In this document: piece by piece, positions 1-22,059 of the stretch
Numbering within the stretch: position 1 is the stretch's first letter
Layout of the letters: every line of letters starts with the position of its first letter
Assembly (NCBI GenBank): GCA_023974075.1
Contig: CM043800.1
Coordinates: forward strand, 31,062,952-31,126,951
Direction of reading: 5' to 3'
From: Chaenocephalus aceratus
Taxonomy: Eukaryota > Chordata > Actinopteri > Perciformes > Channichthyidae
Length of the DNA stretch: 64,000 bases
The notes under the pieces: model-generated
Seen by the model: the letters and a program-made list of their open reading frames with translations, nothing else
What the model was told of the DNA's origin: nothing
Database searches by the model: none
Position numbers and translations under genes: made by a program

Positions 1-160
1 CTTGGAAGGGTGCTGCCGGTGAATACAATGCAATGTGGAATATATTTAACAGAGCAGAAACTATTTTACCTGCAGTCTGATATTATTATTATTATGAATA
101 ACATTTTCAGTCAGATTCCTCCGCTTTCAACTTCATTTCCATTGCTAAATGTTGACAAAC

Positions 161-5162
<5,002 letters not shown>

Positions 5163-8100
5163 TTTTATTTTTTATTTTTATTTATCCTTTATTTATCCAG
5201 GAATGTCCCATTGAGATACAAGATCTCTTCTTCCAGGGAGTCCTGACCAACACGGCACACAACAAGTTTCAACATAAAACAAAGGCATTAAACAAAAAAA
5301 ACATACAATTCAAATATAAATACAGAAGGCCATTTGTGCAGTGGCAAGAAGCATACTCACTCAGCAATAGCATCAGGTAAAACAGTTACATGTTTCATGA
5401 AGGGCTAATCGTAGCATACCTTTAAAAGCATTTACAGTAGGAAGTGCCTCGAGACAAAGTTTTACTTGCAGCGTATTCCATAAAAAGGGAGCATAGTGGG
5501 AGAATGCAGCTTTACCAAGCTCTGACTGCATCAAAGGAACATTTAAAAGCATCCCATTTGCTGCTCGTCTAGTATTAAAAAAGCAAGTATAAAATGACAG
5601 AAGTCTGGAGATATATAAGGGCAGCTTACCTAGCAATGACTTAAGGATAAAAATCAACATGTGTGATTGTCTTCTTTGGTACAGAGAGGACCATCCTAAG
5701 GACTGATACAAAGTGCAGTGGTGGGTGCGAGAGCCTGCACCCGTTACAAAACGTATAGCAGTATGGTACGCAGAGTCCAGCTTTTTAAGCAGGGAGGAGG
5801 AAGAAGCATGCATATAGATCACATCGCCATAGTCTAATACAGACAGAAAGGAACTCTGCACAATTCTCTTCCTGGCTTCAGACGGGAAACATTTCCTTAA
5901 ACGAAAGAAAAAGCCCAGTTTAGGTCTAAGTTTTCTCAGTAGGTTCCCAATATGAACATCAAAGGCCATCTTTTCATCAATCCATATGCCCAGATATTTG
6001 TAGGATGCTACTTTGTCAAGGCATGTCCCTTCCAGTGTAAGAATCGGAGGGACAGCTGTATTAGCTCGAGAGCGAGAGAAGGTCATGTACTTGGTCTTTT
6101 TTGCATTAAGGACCAGTCTTAGCCTTAGCAAGGAGTGTTGCAGTGTATTAAAAGCATCCTGTAGAAGCTCTATGGCCTGAGTTAAAGAGGAAGCCACTGT
6201 ATAAACAACTGTATCATCGGCGTATAAATGAAACCGTGCTGGGTTTATCCCATTTCCTAGTTCATTTATAAAGATGGAGAATAAGACAGGGGCCAAATAG
6301 AGCCTTGTGGAACACCTTTGTTTATAGTAAGAGCAGCTGAGGTATAATCTTCTACTGAGACACACTGAGTTCTTTCAGATGATAGTTTTTTAAACCAGCT
6401 CAAAGCCATTTTGCCAAGACCTATGCAGCCAAGCCTCTGCAGCAGCAATGCATGATCCACAGAATCAAAAGCTTTAGACAGATCAACAAACAATGCTGCA
6501 CAGTTTTTTTCGTGTCTAGTGCTTCAATGATGTCATTTGAGACTAGCATAGCCGCTGAAGTAGTACTATGGCCTGATCTGAAGCCTGACTGAGACTCGCT
6601 AAGAATATTATGGTCAGTTAGAAACTTTTTCAGTTGTTCGTTTACAAGAGATTCAAAGACTTTGGCCATTACAGACAGTCTTGAAATAGGGCGATAATTA
6701 TTTAGGTCAGGGGTCTCCGCCCTTTAACAAGGGGAGAACCATGGCCGACTTCCATGAGCTAGGTAATTCACCAGCATAAAGACTGAGATTCAAAATAGAG
6801 GTTATGGGTTCTGCAATCAGACCTGCAGCAACTTTGAAGAAGAACGGCTCTATCTTGTCTGGGCCTGAAGATTTCTTTACATCTAGGCTCATTAAAGCTT
6901 TGTGAACCTGAGAGGTCAAGATGGGGGCAAAGGTGAACAGTTGATCAGGGTCAAGTGGCGGAGGACCTGGCTCTCCTTCTGCAGCGATCATCCCTGAGTT
7001 GCTAGAATCAAAGATTGAGCCAGCAGAAATAAAATGATTATTAAAGCTGTCTGCAATATCCATTTTGCCCTTGATTTCACTCTGATTTACCCTTAAGAGA
7101 TCAGGAAGGCTGTTTGGAGTGATAGAACCTGAGGAGGATTTAACAAGTTTCCAAAACTTTGCAGGGTTATTCAAATTGTCATGTATTGCATTAAGATAGT
7201 AGGCACATTTAGAGTTTTTAATCAGCTTAGTGCATTTGTTTCTTAATGTCCTATACAGATTCCAATCTAATGGAATATTCGATTTCTTTGCTTTAGCCCA
7301 GGCAGTGTCTCTCTGTCGAATGAGAGAGGATATAGAATCATTAAACCAGGGGTTGTCTTTACCGCTTATCCTAGATGTCCTAAAAGGAGCATGCTTGTCA
7401 CATATAGCCAAGAAGGTGGATTTAAGATAATTCCATGCTAACTCAACATCGGTCATAAGTGAAACAATGTGTAAATCACTATTAAAAACATCATGTAGAA
7501 ACGCCTGCTCATTGAAATGTTTGAATCGCCTCTTGTGAATGAAACGTGGCTTTCCTTTAGGGATCTTACAGGTTCTCACACAAGCAATTGCGCAGTGGTC
7601 GCTTATATCATTACAAAACGTGCCTACTGCGGAGAAACGCTGAGGTGCGTTTGTAAGAATAACATCAATCAAAGTGGACTTCTCTAAATCTTTTTGGTTT
7701 AACCGAGTTGGCGAGTTAACTAGTTGCACCAAACAGAGAGAGTCACAAGTGTCCTTGAAAGAGTTTTGTAAATCCGTTTGCCAGTCCCAGTTTAGGTCTC
7801 CGAGTAAAACCATCTCGGATTTAGTCCAGTTATGGAGAAGATTGGAGAGTATATTCGTGGCTTCGCTTGAGGCAGCGGGCGGGCGGTAGCATCCGATCAC
7901 TATAATGTCTGAACCACTTGGGAGCAATAGTTTAATTACAGAGAGTTCAAAGCATTTTGGTTTTGTTAGGGATTCGATGCAGGTGCAGTCTAAATGGTTT
8001 TTAACATAAATCGCAACCCCGCCCCCTTTTCCCACACGGTCTGTTCTAAAGACATTGTAATCTTTTATATTTATCATATCATTTGTAATCGACTTTTTGA

Positions 8101-8700
8101 GCCACGTCTCAGAAAGGACAATGATATCAGAGTCAGTCGAATCGGCCCATATTCTGATGGAGTCCATTTTATTAATCATGCTGCGAACATTAAGGTGAAA
8201 AAGACGTAATCCGTCTTTCGTTCTAAACTCCTCTGGTGTTTGCAGCTGAGACAGTTCTGGGCCTGGATTCGGTTTCACGTTACCCGACATCAGGAGTAGG
8301 AGAATTAGAAGCCAGGTCCTCCTCGCTGGGCTGGTCGGCTTGCCGTCGCAAGTGCGCGCTGCATAGGGGGAAAGTCTCCCATTTCCCTGGGCCCATAGAC
8401 AGCGTAGTCCTCGCGGCAGAACCCCGGGTAGATGAGACGTCCATGAGAGAAGGTCCTCCGCGAGCAGCGGGGTTGTCATCATGGCAACAACTCTTCCTAA
8501 ATCCGGGGAAGCCATGGTGCCTGGGGTAGGCCACACATCAAGCGCAGGTGTGTCTTGTGGGTGTTCAGCGTCGGGAGCGACACCGGTCCCGGAGATCCCC
8601 AGCACCAGGTAGCCGACCAGGTAGAATAGCAGGGGAGGTAGCCACATCATATATAAAATAAACTCCTTAATGTTTCTTGATTTATCGTCCAGTTAAACTT
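5163..8700 (-). mobile_element. Near-full-length LINE (APE endonuclease + RT), degenerate
   Basis: The element is on the minus strand. Its 3' end is an A-rich tail of ATAAATA-type repeats at 5163-5200, preceded by a 3'UTR with a typical fish LINE tail. The coding part spans 8650-5373. The 5' boundary is unclear; GC-rich sequence up to about 8940 may be its 5'UTR. Insertion placed the tail directly against the putative start codon of the Ig gene, in the same orientation. Three frameshifts in the RT region make it inactive. Confidence 0.8.
5373..8650 (-). pseudogene. LINE polyprotein: 2A-like leader, AP endonuclease, reverse transcriptase
   Basis: A 647-codon frame (8650-6707) starts with a hydrophobic N-terminus, then a second hydrophobic run ending in GNVKPNPGP (residues 123-131), a 2A-like signature. 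The AP endonuclease domain follows (about 148-375) with LFHLNVRSM, SETWLKK, GDLNWDW and the SDHCAI end motif. The RT begins near residue 585 (SSGPDKI). It continues in shifted frames: 6669-6421 (QSGFRSGHST), 6493-6266 (FVDLSKAFDSVDH, GVPQGSI) and 6365-5373 (YADDTVVY, then the RT thumb and C-terminal region). Frame changes near 6713, 6510 and 6300 show decay. The domain order fits an L2, CR1 or Rex1-like clade; exact family is not assigned. Confidence 0.85.
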
Positions 8701-9972
8701 GTCCTCTCTGACTCTAAAGTCTCAGAAAGTTGACGTGAACTTTATAAACTTTATAAACTTCTTCCTTTTGACCGAAGAACAACCGTCTGGTTTCTCTCTG
8801 AAAGCAGCGGCACTTTTCAGACTTCAGGGCCTTCAGTCTGGTTCCAGTGCAGACGTCACAGCGTGACGAGCGTGACGAGTTCTAGGGAGTCAGGTGATAT
8901 CTCAGTTCTATGGAGTCAGGCAAATCTCAGACAAAATTATCTTTGTGTCTCCTAAAAAGACCAGTTGACGTCTCTGAGTGCAGGGAGATGAAGTTATTAG
9001 ATAGATAGATAGATAGATTGGGAAATTATTTCAAAATAATTTATTTGATGGTATTCAAAGATATCATAGCATTTGTTTAACTTATTCAAAGAACCAAACA
9101 ATTTAAAAAAAAGTGCAATATATACAAATTAGACATATCGTAGCAACAAGTGTTAACTTTACCTTATTTCCCAACTTCTAGACGTATATGCACTGCTTTA
9201 AAAGAAAATGGTATACTCATGTGCGATCCTACACACGACATACAGTCATCCTTCCGTTTATAATAGGTATGATTTTTTCAGTTGGAGCTTGAATGGAAAC
9301 CACTGTGGTGTATATGCAGTAAGCCCCATTTTTTCACACATTCATTGCAGAGACCACCATCTCTGCAACAGGATATGCACACCCACTATGGGCCTGTGGG
9401 CTGTGGGGAAGTTGCTGTGTTCTGTGAGTGTTTATTGCCAAGAAAGGTTTTCACCACATGCAGTATACAGGTATTGGTATTTTGGTGCATGACAGCTCAA
9501 TTAATATGTACAATACAAATATAGAAAACCTATGTTCCTAAAAATAAGCAAGTTTTTTGCAGTGTGCATCATAAGTCATTTGAATAATACATTGTTACAA
9601 AGTGTTATGTGTGTTTTATATCTTTCCTTAGACAAGTTCTAGATTTCAAACCATCACTTGTGCAAAATATAGCAAAAATACATATCAACTTTATGTGGCA
9701 AACAGTCATAGGCTATATGCGGTGACATTTTTATTTTTAGGGAAATTTCATATTCATAAAAAGAAATGGGCTAACCACATCTTGAACATATAGTAGCACT
9801 ATTAAAAACATTATTAAAAAAAAAAAGCGATCAAAACTAACTGTGTATTCAACAAATATTTAATCTGAAATATGAAACTGTATTTTTCCCCTTTCTTTAT
9901 TTGATGGCATTGTTTACTACCACTGGCCTTAACTTCTTTGTATACACAATTGTATATGATGTTCATATACAG
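8701..9972. other. Intergenic stretch with little recognisable content
   Basis: The first 240 bases may be LINE 5'UTR. A short GATA microsatellite lies at 8998-9019 and a small AT-rich palindrome around 9030-9050. The short open frames at 9208-9524 resemble no protein known to me. Nothing else is supported. Confidence 0.5.
8998..9019 (+). repeat. (GATA)n microsatellite
   Basis: About five tandem TAGA/GATA units. Confidence 0.85.
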
Positions 9973-11815
9973 CAGGGATGTCCAAACTACGGCCCGCGGC
10001 TCTGAGCTAATTAAAAAAGTACAATGAAATATAGCCCACAGATGAAACGTCTTATACTGTACTTCTTAAATATAGATGAAAACAGTTATTACACAGTTCA
10101 TGTGTTAAGAAGCCCACTTTTCAAACAAATTCAGCCAGTTAAAGTTGAAAATGTTTTCTATCAAATAAAAGTTGATGAGAAAAAAGCCCAATCACTTATT
10201 TTCATAAAACGCTTGAAATAAACCCTTCCTCTTATGATAATCAATCTGACATCTCACATGCAAATGACATGTCATCAGCATGTGACTGCAACTTGTTCCT
10301 GTTCGCGGACGACTCAGCCCTGCTGGTCTCTGACAGGAGCAGATTGCAGGTTGAAAAAACCCTCAGCTCCGAGCTCGGCAGAATCTGCACCTGGCTCGCC
10401 GATAATAAATTGTCATTACACCTGGGTAAAACAGAGTCCATTCTCTTCGGTTCGAAACATAATCTCAGCAAATCCGACGACTTCTCAGTTGCAGTGGGTG
10501 ACATTATTGTCACAAGTAAGAAGGAAATTACATACCTAGGATCTATTCTTGAGGCAGGTGGCATCCAAAATGGCATCCAATGTAATAAAAAAAGTCAATC
10601 AAAGAACTAGATTTCTATACCGGATCTCCTCTCTGGTAAACAAAAACACCCTGAAAACTCTGGCAGGAGGACTCATTCAAGGGTACTATGACTATGCTTG
10701 CACGTCATGGTACCATTGAACCTCCAAGGCGCTAAAAATAAAACTTCAAACATCGCAAAATAAACTGATCAGACTACTGCTTGACCTTTCATCTAGAACC
10801 CACCTCACCTCTGCCCACTTTGACAACCTAGGATGGCTTAGAGTAGACGACAGAGTACAGCTACTTGCAATGGGCCTGGTCTACAAGATCCACTACACCT
10901 CTATGGTACCCATGTACATGTCAAAGTTCTTCCCAAAGGTCAAGGAATACCATGATCATAACACTAGAGGGAGCTCCACAAATCATGTGAAACCCAGATT
11001 TGGCACAAAAAAGGGGGAATACACGTTTCGAAATTATGCCACATCAAGGTGGAACGCTCTTCCCACAACTGTAAAGGAAAGTAAAACTATACTTACCTTC
11101 AACACCTCTCTTAAAGAGCACCTTCGGGGGAGAGCATTGCAAAATTTGCTCCGGTAATGGTACAAATCTCAACCGGTCGTACAATGGACAGCTTCCCCCC
11201 CCCCATCTATGTATATACTCGCATTTTAGACTATGTTACTAACTGTATATCTGTAGACTTGGTATGTCTTAAATGTCCGGTTAGGATGTATTGGAACGAA
11301 ATATAAAATGAAAATTGTAAATAAGCAATCTGTATGTAAAAATCCACCTGTATGTAAATTGTAAATAAGCCATCTGTATGTCAAATATGTCTTATATGTC
11401 TTATATGTCTTAAATGATATGATGAATTGGAAATGGGGGACCCTGATGTAAACAAGACGAAAGTCTTTCTCTGGTCTGCATCCCCTTAACAATTGTATTT
11501 TTTGAGCTGTACTGTACTGTACCCAATATACAAGCTGTTAATACACTTTTCAATCAATCAATCAATCAATAAATAAATCAATCAATCAATCAAATCAATC
11601 AATCAATCAGGCTTCTGTTTTAAGGAATGAGTTGCTATCAAAATAATTGAAACCCTATGGAGAGCTGTGATAGGCTGTAGTTTTTCTTAAAGTTTTTCAT
11701 TTTGCTGACTTATAATTAACTTATGTTATGAGGCAATATACCTCACCTCAGTGGCCCAGCACTTCGTATATTTTTCTACATGTGGCCCTCGGTGAACATT
11801 TTTTGGACACCGCTG
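9973..11815. mobile_element. hAT (Charlie-like) element interrupted by a LINE
   Basis: The left end reads CAGGGATGTCCAAACTACGG with the 'cggcccgcgg' signature that follows in this family. The right end is the complement of CAGCGGTGTCCAAAA, at 11815. Flanking octamers (ATATACAG and ATATTATG) agree only partly. No transposase is readable. A LINE fragment with an AATC-rich tail (10236 to about 11617) sits inside and accounts for most of the length. The right end is only about 110 bp from the psmc4 start codon. Confidence 0.65.
10236..11617 (+). pseudogene. 5'-truncated LINE with (CAAT)n tail
   Basis: Plus-strand frames show an RT palm motif, FADDSALL, at 10308, then LADNKLSLHLGKTESILFG and YLGSILEAGG. 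After a frame change and one in-frame stop, the text continues with LYRISSLVNKNTLKTL and ends at GRALQNLLR (stop at 11155). The 3'UTR closes with AATC/AATA repeats at 11552-11610, typical of L2/CR1-like retrotransposition. It begins in the RT palm, so the endonuclease is missing. It is inserted in the hAT element around it. Confidence 0.75.
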
Positions 11816-11879
11816 ATATTATGTTCTTGATTAAAATCAGATTAAAATGAGATGAACTCCATTACCCATACAACCCTCT

Positions 11880-11924
11880 GTCAGCGTCTTACGTCATAAC
11901 GTCAGACGGAAGGCATACTTCAAC
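11880..11924 (+). promoter_or_regulatory. psmc4: psmc4 proximal promoter with CRE- and ETS-like sites
   Basis: Within 45 bp of the start codon are TTACGTCA and AACGTCAG (CRE half-site types) and CGGAAG (ETS-core type). No TATA box is seen. This fits a TATA-less housekeeping promoter, but factor binding is inferred from motifs only. Confidence 0.4.
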
Positions 11925-18218
<6,294 letters not shown>

Positions 18219-18560
18219 AGAGTAAAAAAACACATCCTAGGGAACAAAAAAAGGTGTCCAGACACGGGGGTTTGTTATTGATTTACGTCTGTCTCTATCT
18301 ACAGTATGTCTTTTGTGGATTTGCATTCACTGACTTCCATTGATTTTGGACTAAATGTACTCACTGCTGCAGAAGGCCTAATGTCAGATTAGCCCTGTAC
18401 CTCCTTAAGACGCACTACCATGTGAAGGAGTGATTTGTGCACAGGCTCTCTACTGACTCCTAAAGATAAGGCCCCAAAACGTAGCTAGGATAGAACATTT
18501 GTATCTATATGTACTCACTTAACAATACATTACAAAAAACCATTAAAGATGTTTTCCATA
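18219..18560 (+). terminator. psmc4: psmc4 3'UTR and probable poly(A) signal
   Basis: Non-coding sequence follows the TAG stop. An ATTAAA hexamer at 18542 is the best poly(A) signal candidate. The true cleavage site is not determined. Confidence 0.45.
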
Positions 18561-19989
18561 AAAACGAAATGATTGTCATGTTTTTTGCCTTTTTAAATGC
18601 CATTTAAGATACTACCATACTATTGATAAAACTAACATTGTTGTGTTACGATTTTTGTTCATCAACAAAATTTTTTAGTTGGCGCTGCAAAAAATACATT
18701 TTACCAATCAGTTGAAGGAAATACACATGTTGTATTAAATCTTTTTGTTTCTTATGACATTTTTAAAACAAAAACTATTATTATTATTAACTGTTCCCAT
18801 GTGAGCTTTGTTCTATTGTTGTTTTTATGATATTACTTTTAAGATTGAGGGACTTTGGTTGGACAAAGAAGACTTTTAATGTCACCTAAGGCTTTTTAAA
18901 AGGGGTGAGTTGGTCCTTTAAGTATTACTATTTTACAACCAAAATGGTGACAAAAAAAAGGATACGGGTAAGTATCCACAAGGTCCATAAAATGTGTTTT
19001 AGCCTGATGATTATTTGTCAAATATCACATCGGACTCAACTTCATTCATTCACCAACATTGGCGGTTATAAATGTACTGTTTGTGGATGTCCTCCTGTCA
19101 GTGTTCTGATCATGACAGAGTCGAGTCATATGGATGCCAGTCCTCAAATGCTGTCTTCCATGCTGTTCCGGTGCCCTCTGCTTCTCTTCTCTCGAGCCAG
19201 CCCATGAGTCGAAGCAGTGCAGCCTGAGGTTGCAGCTCTCCCTTCAGCCACAAGTGGGGGAGAGATGATTCATTATTACACCCACGTGGCAATGTCGGTA
19301 AATCCAATGCACATCAAGCTCAACCAAAAGCATGACCTTTGCCCACCAATAGTACATATTTATTCTGGCAGTTTAATGTCCAAAGTCCCTTGAGGGATGC
19401 TCTGATTCTTCTGTAGTGCATTTAATTGAAGCCAAAATGAGAATGGAATAAACAAATTGTATGTATCTGACCAAAAGTGTCACCATTATATGCTGTTACA
19501 TCACAATTTACAAATGAATAAAAAACAGTATGGGGTCCATTAAAATGTGGGAATACCCCTGAATATGACTTTGAAATGAAAGGAGTGGTACTCACATGTG
19601 TTTCACTTGGTCTCTGGTGGGAAGGCTGTAAGTGACCTGGTCAAAATAGTATGGACAGAGATGCAGGGTTGCCTGTACTGGCTGTTGGGACATCCAGGGA
19701 AATATTTGATCCAGGTTGTGGTTTTGTCCAACATACATTCTGGAAAAGTGTCTCGACCACATGGCTGATGCCAAAGCATCCATGATAGTTTGATTTCCTG
19801 AAGGCCTGTGAGGGAATAACTGGTACAGAGGGGGGTGGACTGCCATTTTTCCAGCTCTGTCCATCAAAGACACACACGATTACAATGAGTCTACTGCCAG
19901 CCACAGAAAAATAAGTGCTTTTGTATTTATTGTCATGTTATTACACAAAATGTATGTTTGGCTATTAATCTGACTGGCACTGTCTTTTC
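18561..19989. other. Intergenic stretch between psmc4 and a LINE relic
   Basis: AT-rich sequence. Two overlapping minus-strand frames at 19592-19904 and one at 19110-19307 are open but match no family I recognise. They lack splice or codon evidence and may be parts of an unknown repeat. Nothing else is supported. Confidence 0.4.
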
Positions 19990-20446
19990 AAATGATGCAA
20001 GTATGGGATTTTGATCAGAGATACACTTTTATTTATAAAGCTATGTTGGGCAAACTCCCGTATTACATCTGTTCTCTGGTAAAGCAGAACGTTGCGGGCA
20101 GCTATTGTCTGAGATCGCAGGATGTGGTCTTATTAGATGTGCCAAGAGTGAGGACTGTCTTAGGTAAGACGGCTTTTATGTGCGCAGCTCCACTTGCTTG
20201 GAACAGCCTACAGTCCAAATTGAAATTGAGCAATTTTATTTCTCTGAATGTTTTTAAGGCACGTCTGCACGAGATGCTTTCTGACACTATGGGTGTTTGT
20301 AAGTGTTGGTGAATATGTAAATATGATGTCCTCTATTGTTTGTTTTTATGTTTCATGTGGAACTAAATTGATGCAGGTCTCCCTTGTAAAAGAGATCCAT
20401 GATCTCAAGGGACCTATCTGTCTAAATAAAGGTTTGAAATGAAATG
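19990..20446 (+). pseudogene. LINE 3' fragment (RT C-terminus and tail)
   Basis: The plus-strand frame to 20312 reads IYKAMLGKLPYYICSL, then RTVLGKTAFMCAAPLAWNSL and FKARLHEML, the C-terminal region of a fish LINE polyprotein. The 3'UTR has a 'ccatgatctcaagggacctatctgtctaaataaagg' type end, related in design to the tail of the LINE at 5163-8700. It ends in a short GAAAT repeat near 20446. Only the last 107 codons remain. Confidence 0.7.
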
Positions 20447-21170
20447 AGGTCGAAGAAAGATTTAGAACTTCTAAGTCAATGCTCTGTTACTAGTACAAGT
20501 AATTATTGATGCATTCATTCATTTATATCATCACTTCTTCCTGCTGGTGTTTTACACATTGATTCAGATCATGTTATTTCTTTATTATACATTTTCATTA
20601 ATACTAGTGTACAAAGTATTTAAACAAGTAGCAGTAAACTCAAGAGCAGAGCAATCCCATCTAGCAACATTTGGAAATAAGTAAACTAGGACTGGAGTAA
20701 TGAAGAAGCCAACTTAGTTACTTTCCACAACTGATTATGATGTATTAGAAACAAATTAAATAATCAAAAGAAAAAATGGTTACTTACCTTAACCAAGAAA
20801 TGTGATTTCCTGTTATGCTGTGTGACATTTCTGTTGTCTTTTATATCTGTTATTCTGTTCTAGAACATGTGGCTTTTTTAAATAATGAGTCAGGTGAATC
20901 ATACTGTATCCATACATTTAAAACAATACAAACAGACCTTGTAACAGCGATTACATTGGTAACCACAGCACGGGCAGTTAAACCATACGGCGTGGCAAAA
21001 ATGTGTTTGGGGAGATTGTTTGTATGGTATATCAAAATGTATTTGTTCTTTTGTAATTGTTAAAAGGCACATTTTGGGAAAATAAGCCTTAAAATACACA
21101 AACTGTGAGCAGGCTAGTCAAGGCCTAACTGGCCTTTTTTGTGGAAAGCTATGCATAACATACTTTATAC
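20447..21170. other. Intergenic AT-rich stretch
   Basis: No gene, RNA or clear repeat is recognised. Short frames on both strands around 20815-21099 overlap each other and look accidental. Confidence 0.4.
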
Positions 21171-21706
21171 CAGAGGTGGAAGAAGTACTTAGATTATTCT
21201 TTTAAGTAAAAGTAATGTCACAGTGTAAACATACTCAGTTACAAGTAAAAGTCCTGCATTGAATTGTGTACATAAGTAAAATGATTAGCATTAGTTACAG
21301 TCTACTTTAAGGAGCAAACGTAAAAGCAGTTGTTCTGCAGAAAGACACATTTAAATACCAGATCTTTTTTTATTAAAAATGATTGGTGCATTAATGTGTT
21401 CATAATGTCAATGTTGCACTTGGTAGGTTTCATTTGAATCACATTATACACTAGGCCTACTAGCTTAACCTACAATAATATATGATAATAATTGTTTCGA
21501 TTTTATTTATATAAATAATTTAAATCCGCCAATCCAGTCAATTAAATATATAAGATAAATGTAGTGGAGTAAAAAGTACAGCATTAGCCAACAAAATGTA
21601 GTGGAGTAGAAGTACAAACTAGTATAACGTAAAAATAGTAAAGTACCTCAAAATTGTACTTTAGCACAGTAATTGAGTAAATGTACTTTGTTAATATCCA
21701 CCACTG
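21171..21706. mobile_element. Short hAT-like MITE ('aagtact' type)
   Basis: The left end CAGAGGTGGAAGAAGTACTT and the right end, which reads out as complementary CAGTGGTGGATATTAAC then AAAGTAC, form imperfect inverted repeats. Flanking octamers CTTTATAC and CTTTATGT match at 6 of 8. There is no coding capacity. This type of element with 'aagtaaaagt' motifs is common in fish genomes. Confidence 0.65.
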
Positions 21707-21816
21707 CTTTATGTCATATTGACGAATTTATCCCAGTGCTACAACTAAGTTACGTACAGCTATCTGAGGCACTGTACTTGAAACAGCCACGTGTAAAACC
21801 GAGTTAATACAAATTG

Positions 21817-22059
21817 TATAAAAAGCGTAAGTGTTTTTTTTGTGGGCACGGAGTTTCATGTTGGGTTTCCAGTGAAGGGGAGGAGGGGGAAAGGCTGTGT
21901 GACACTCAGCGCATTCGCTCTGTTGGACTACCGCACGTTACAGCGACCACACAGCATCAACTTCAAAACATATCGAAAACGGAGGAGGGAGGGTACTGTC
22001 GGGAATATAAACGGTTTACACGCTACTTCACCAGCCAAGGGATTAAAGCAGTCCATCAG
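21817..22059 (+). promoter_or_regulatory. Putative core promoter and 5' untranslated exon, possibly b4galt3
   Basis: A TATAAAAAG box at 21817-21825 is followed by purine-rich, CpG-containing sequence and a consensus splice donor CAG|GTAAGA at 22059. Downstream sequence to 22250 stays CpG-richer than its surroundings. No start codon leads a long frame, so this would be an untranslated exon. The next recognisable plus-strand coding exon is b4galt3 at 32297, which needs an upstream promoter; the link is inference. Confidence 0.4.

Noticed and set aside
19592..19904. Two overlapping minus-strand frames of 87-93 codons
   Set aside because: Neither matches a family I know, and they overlap in different frames; left as unexplained sequence.
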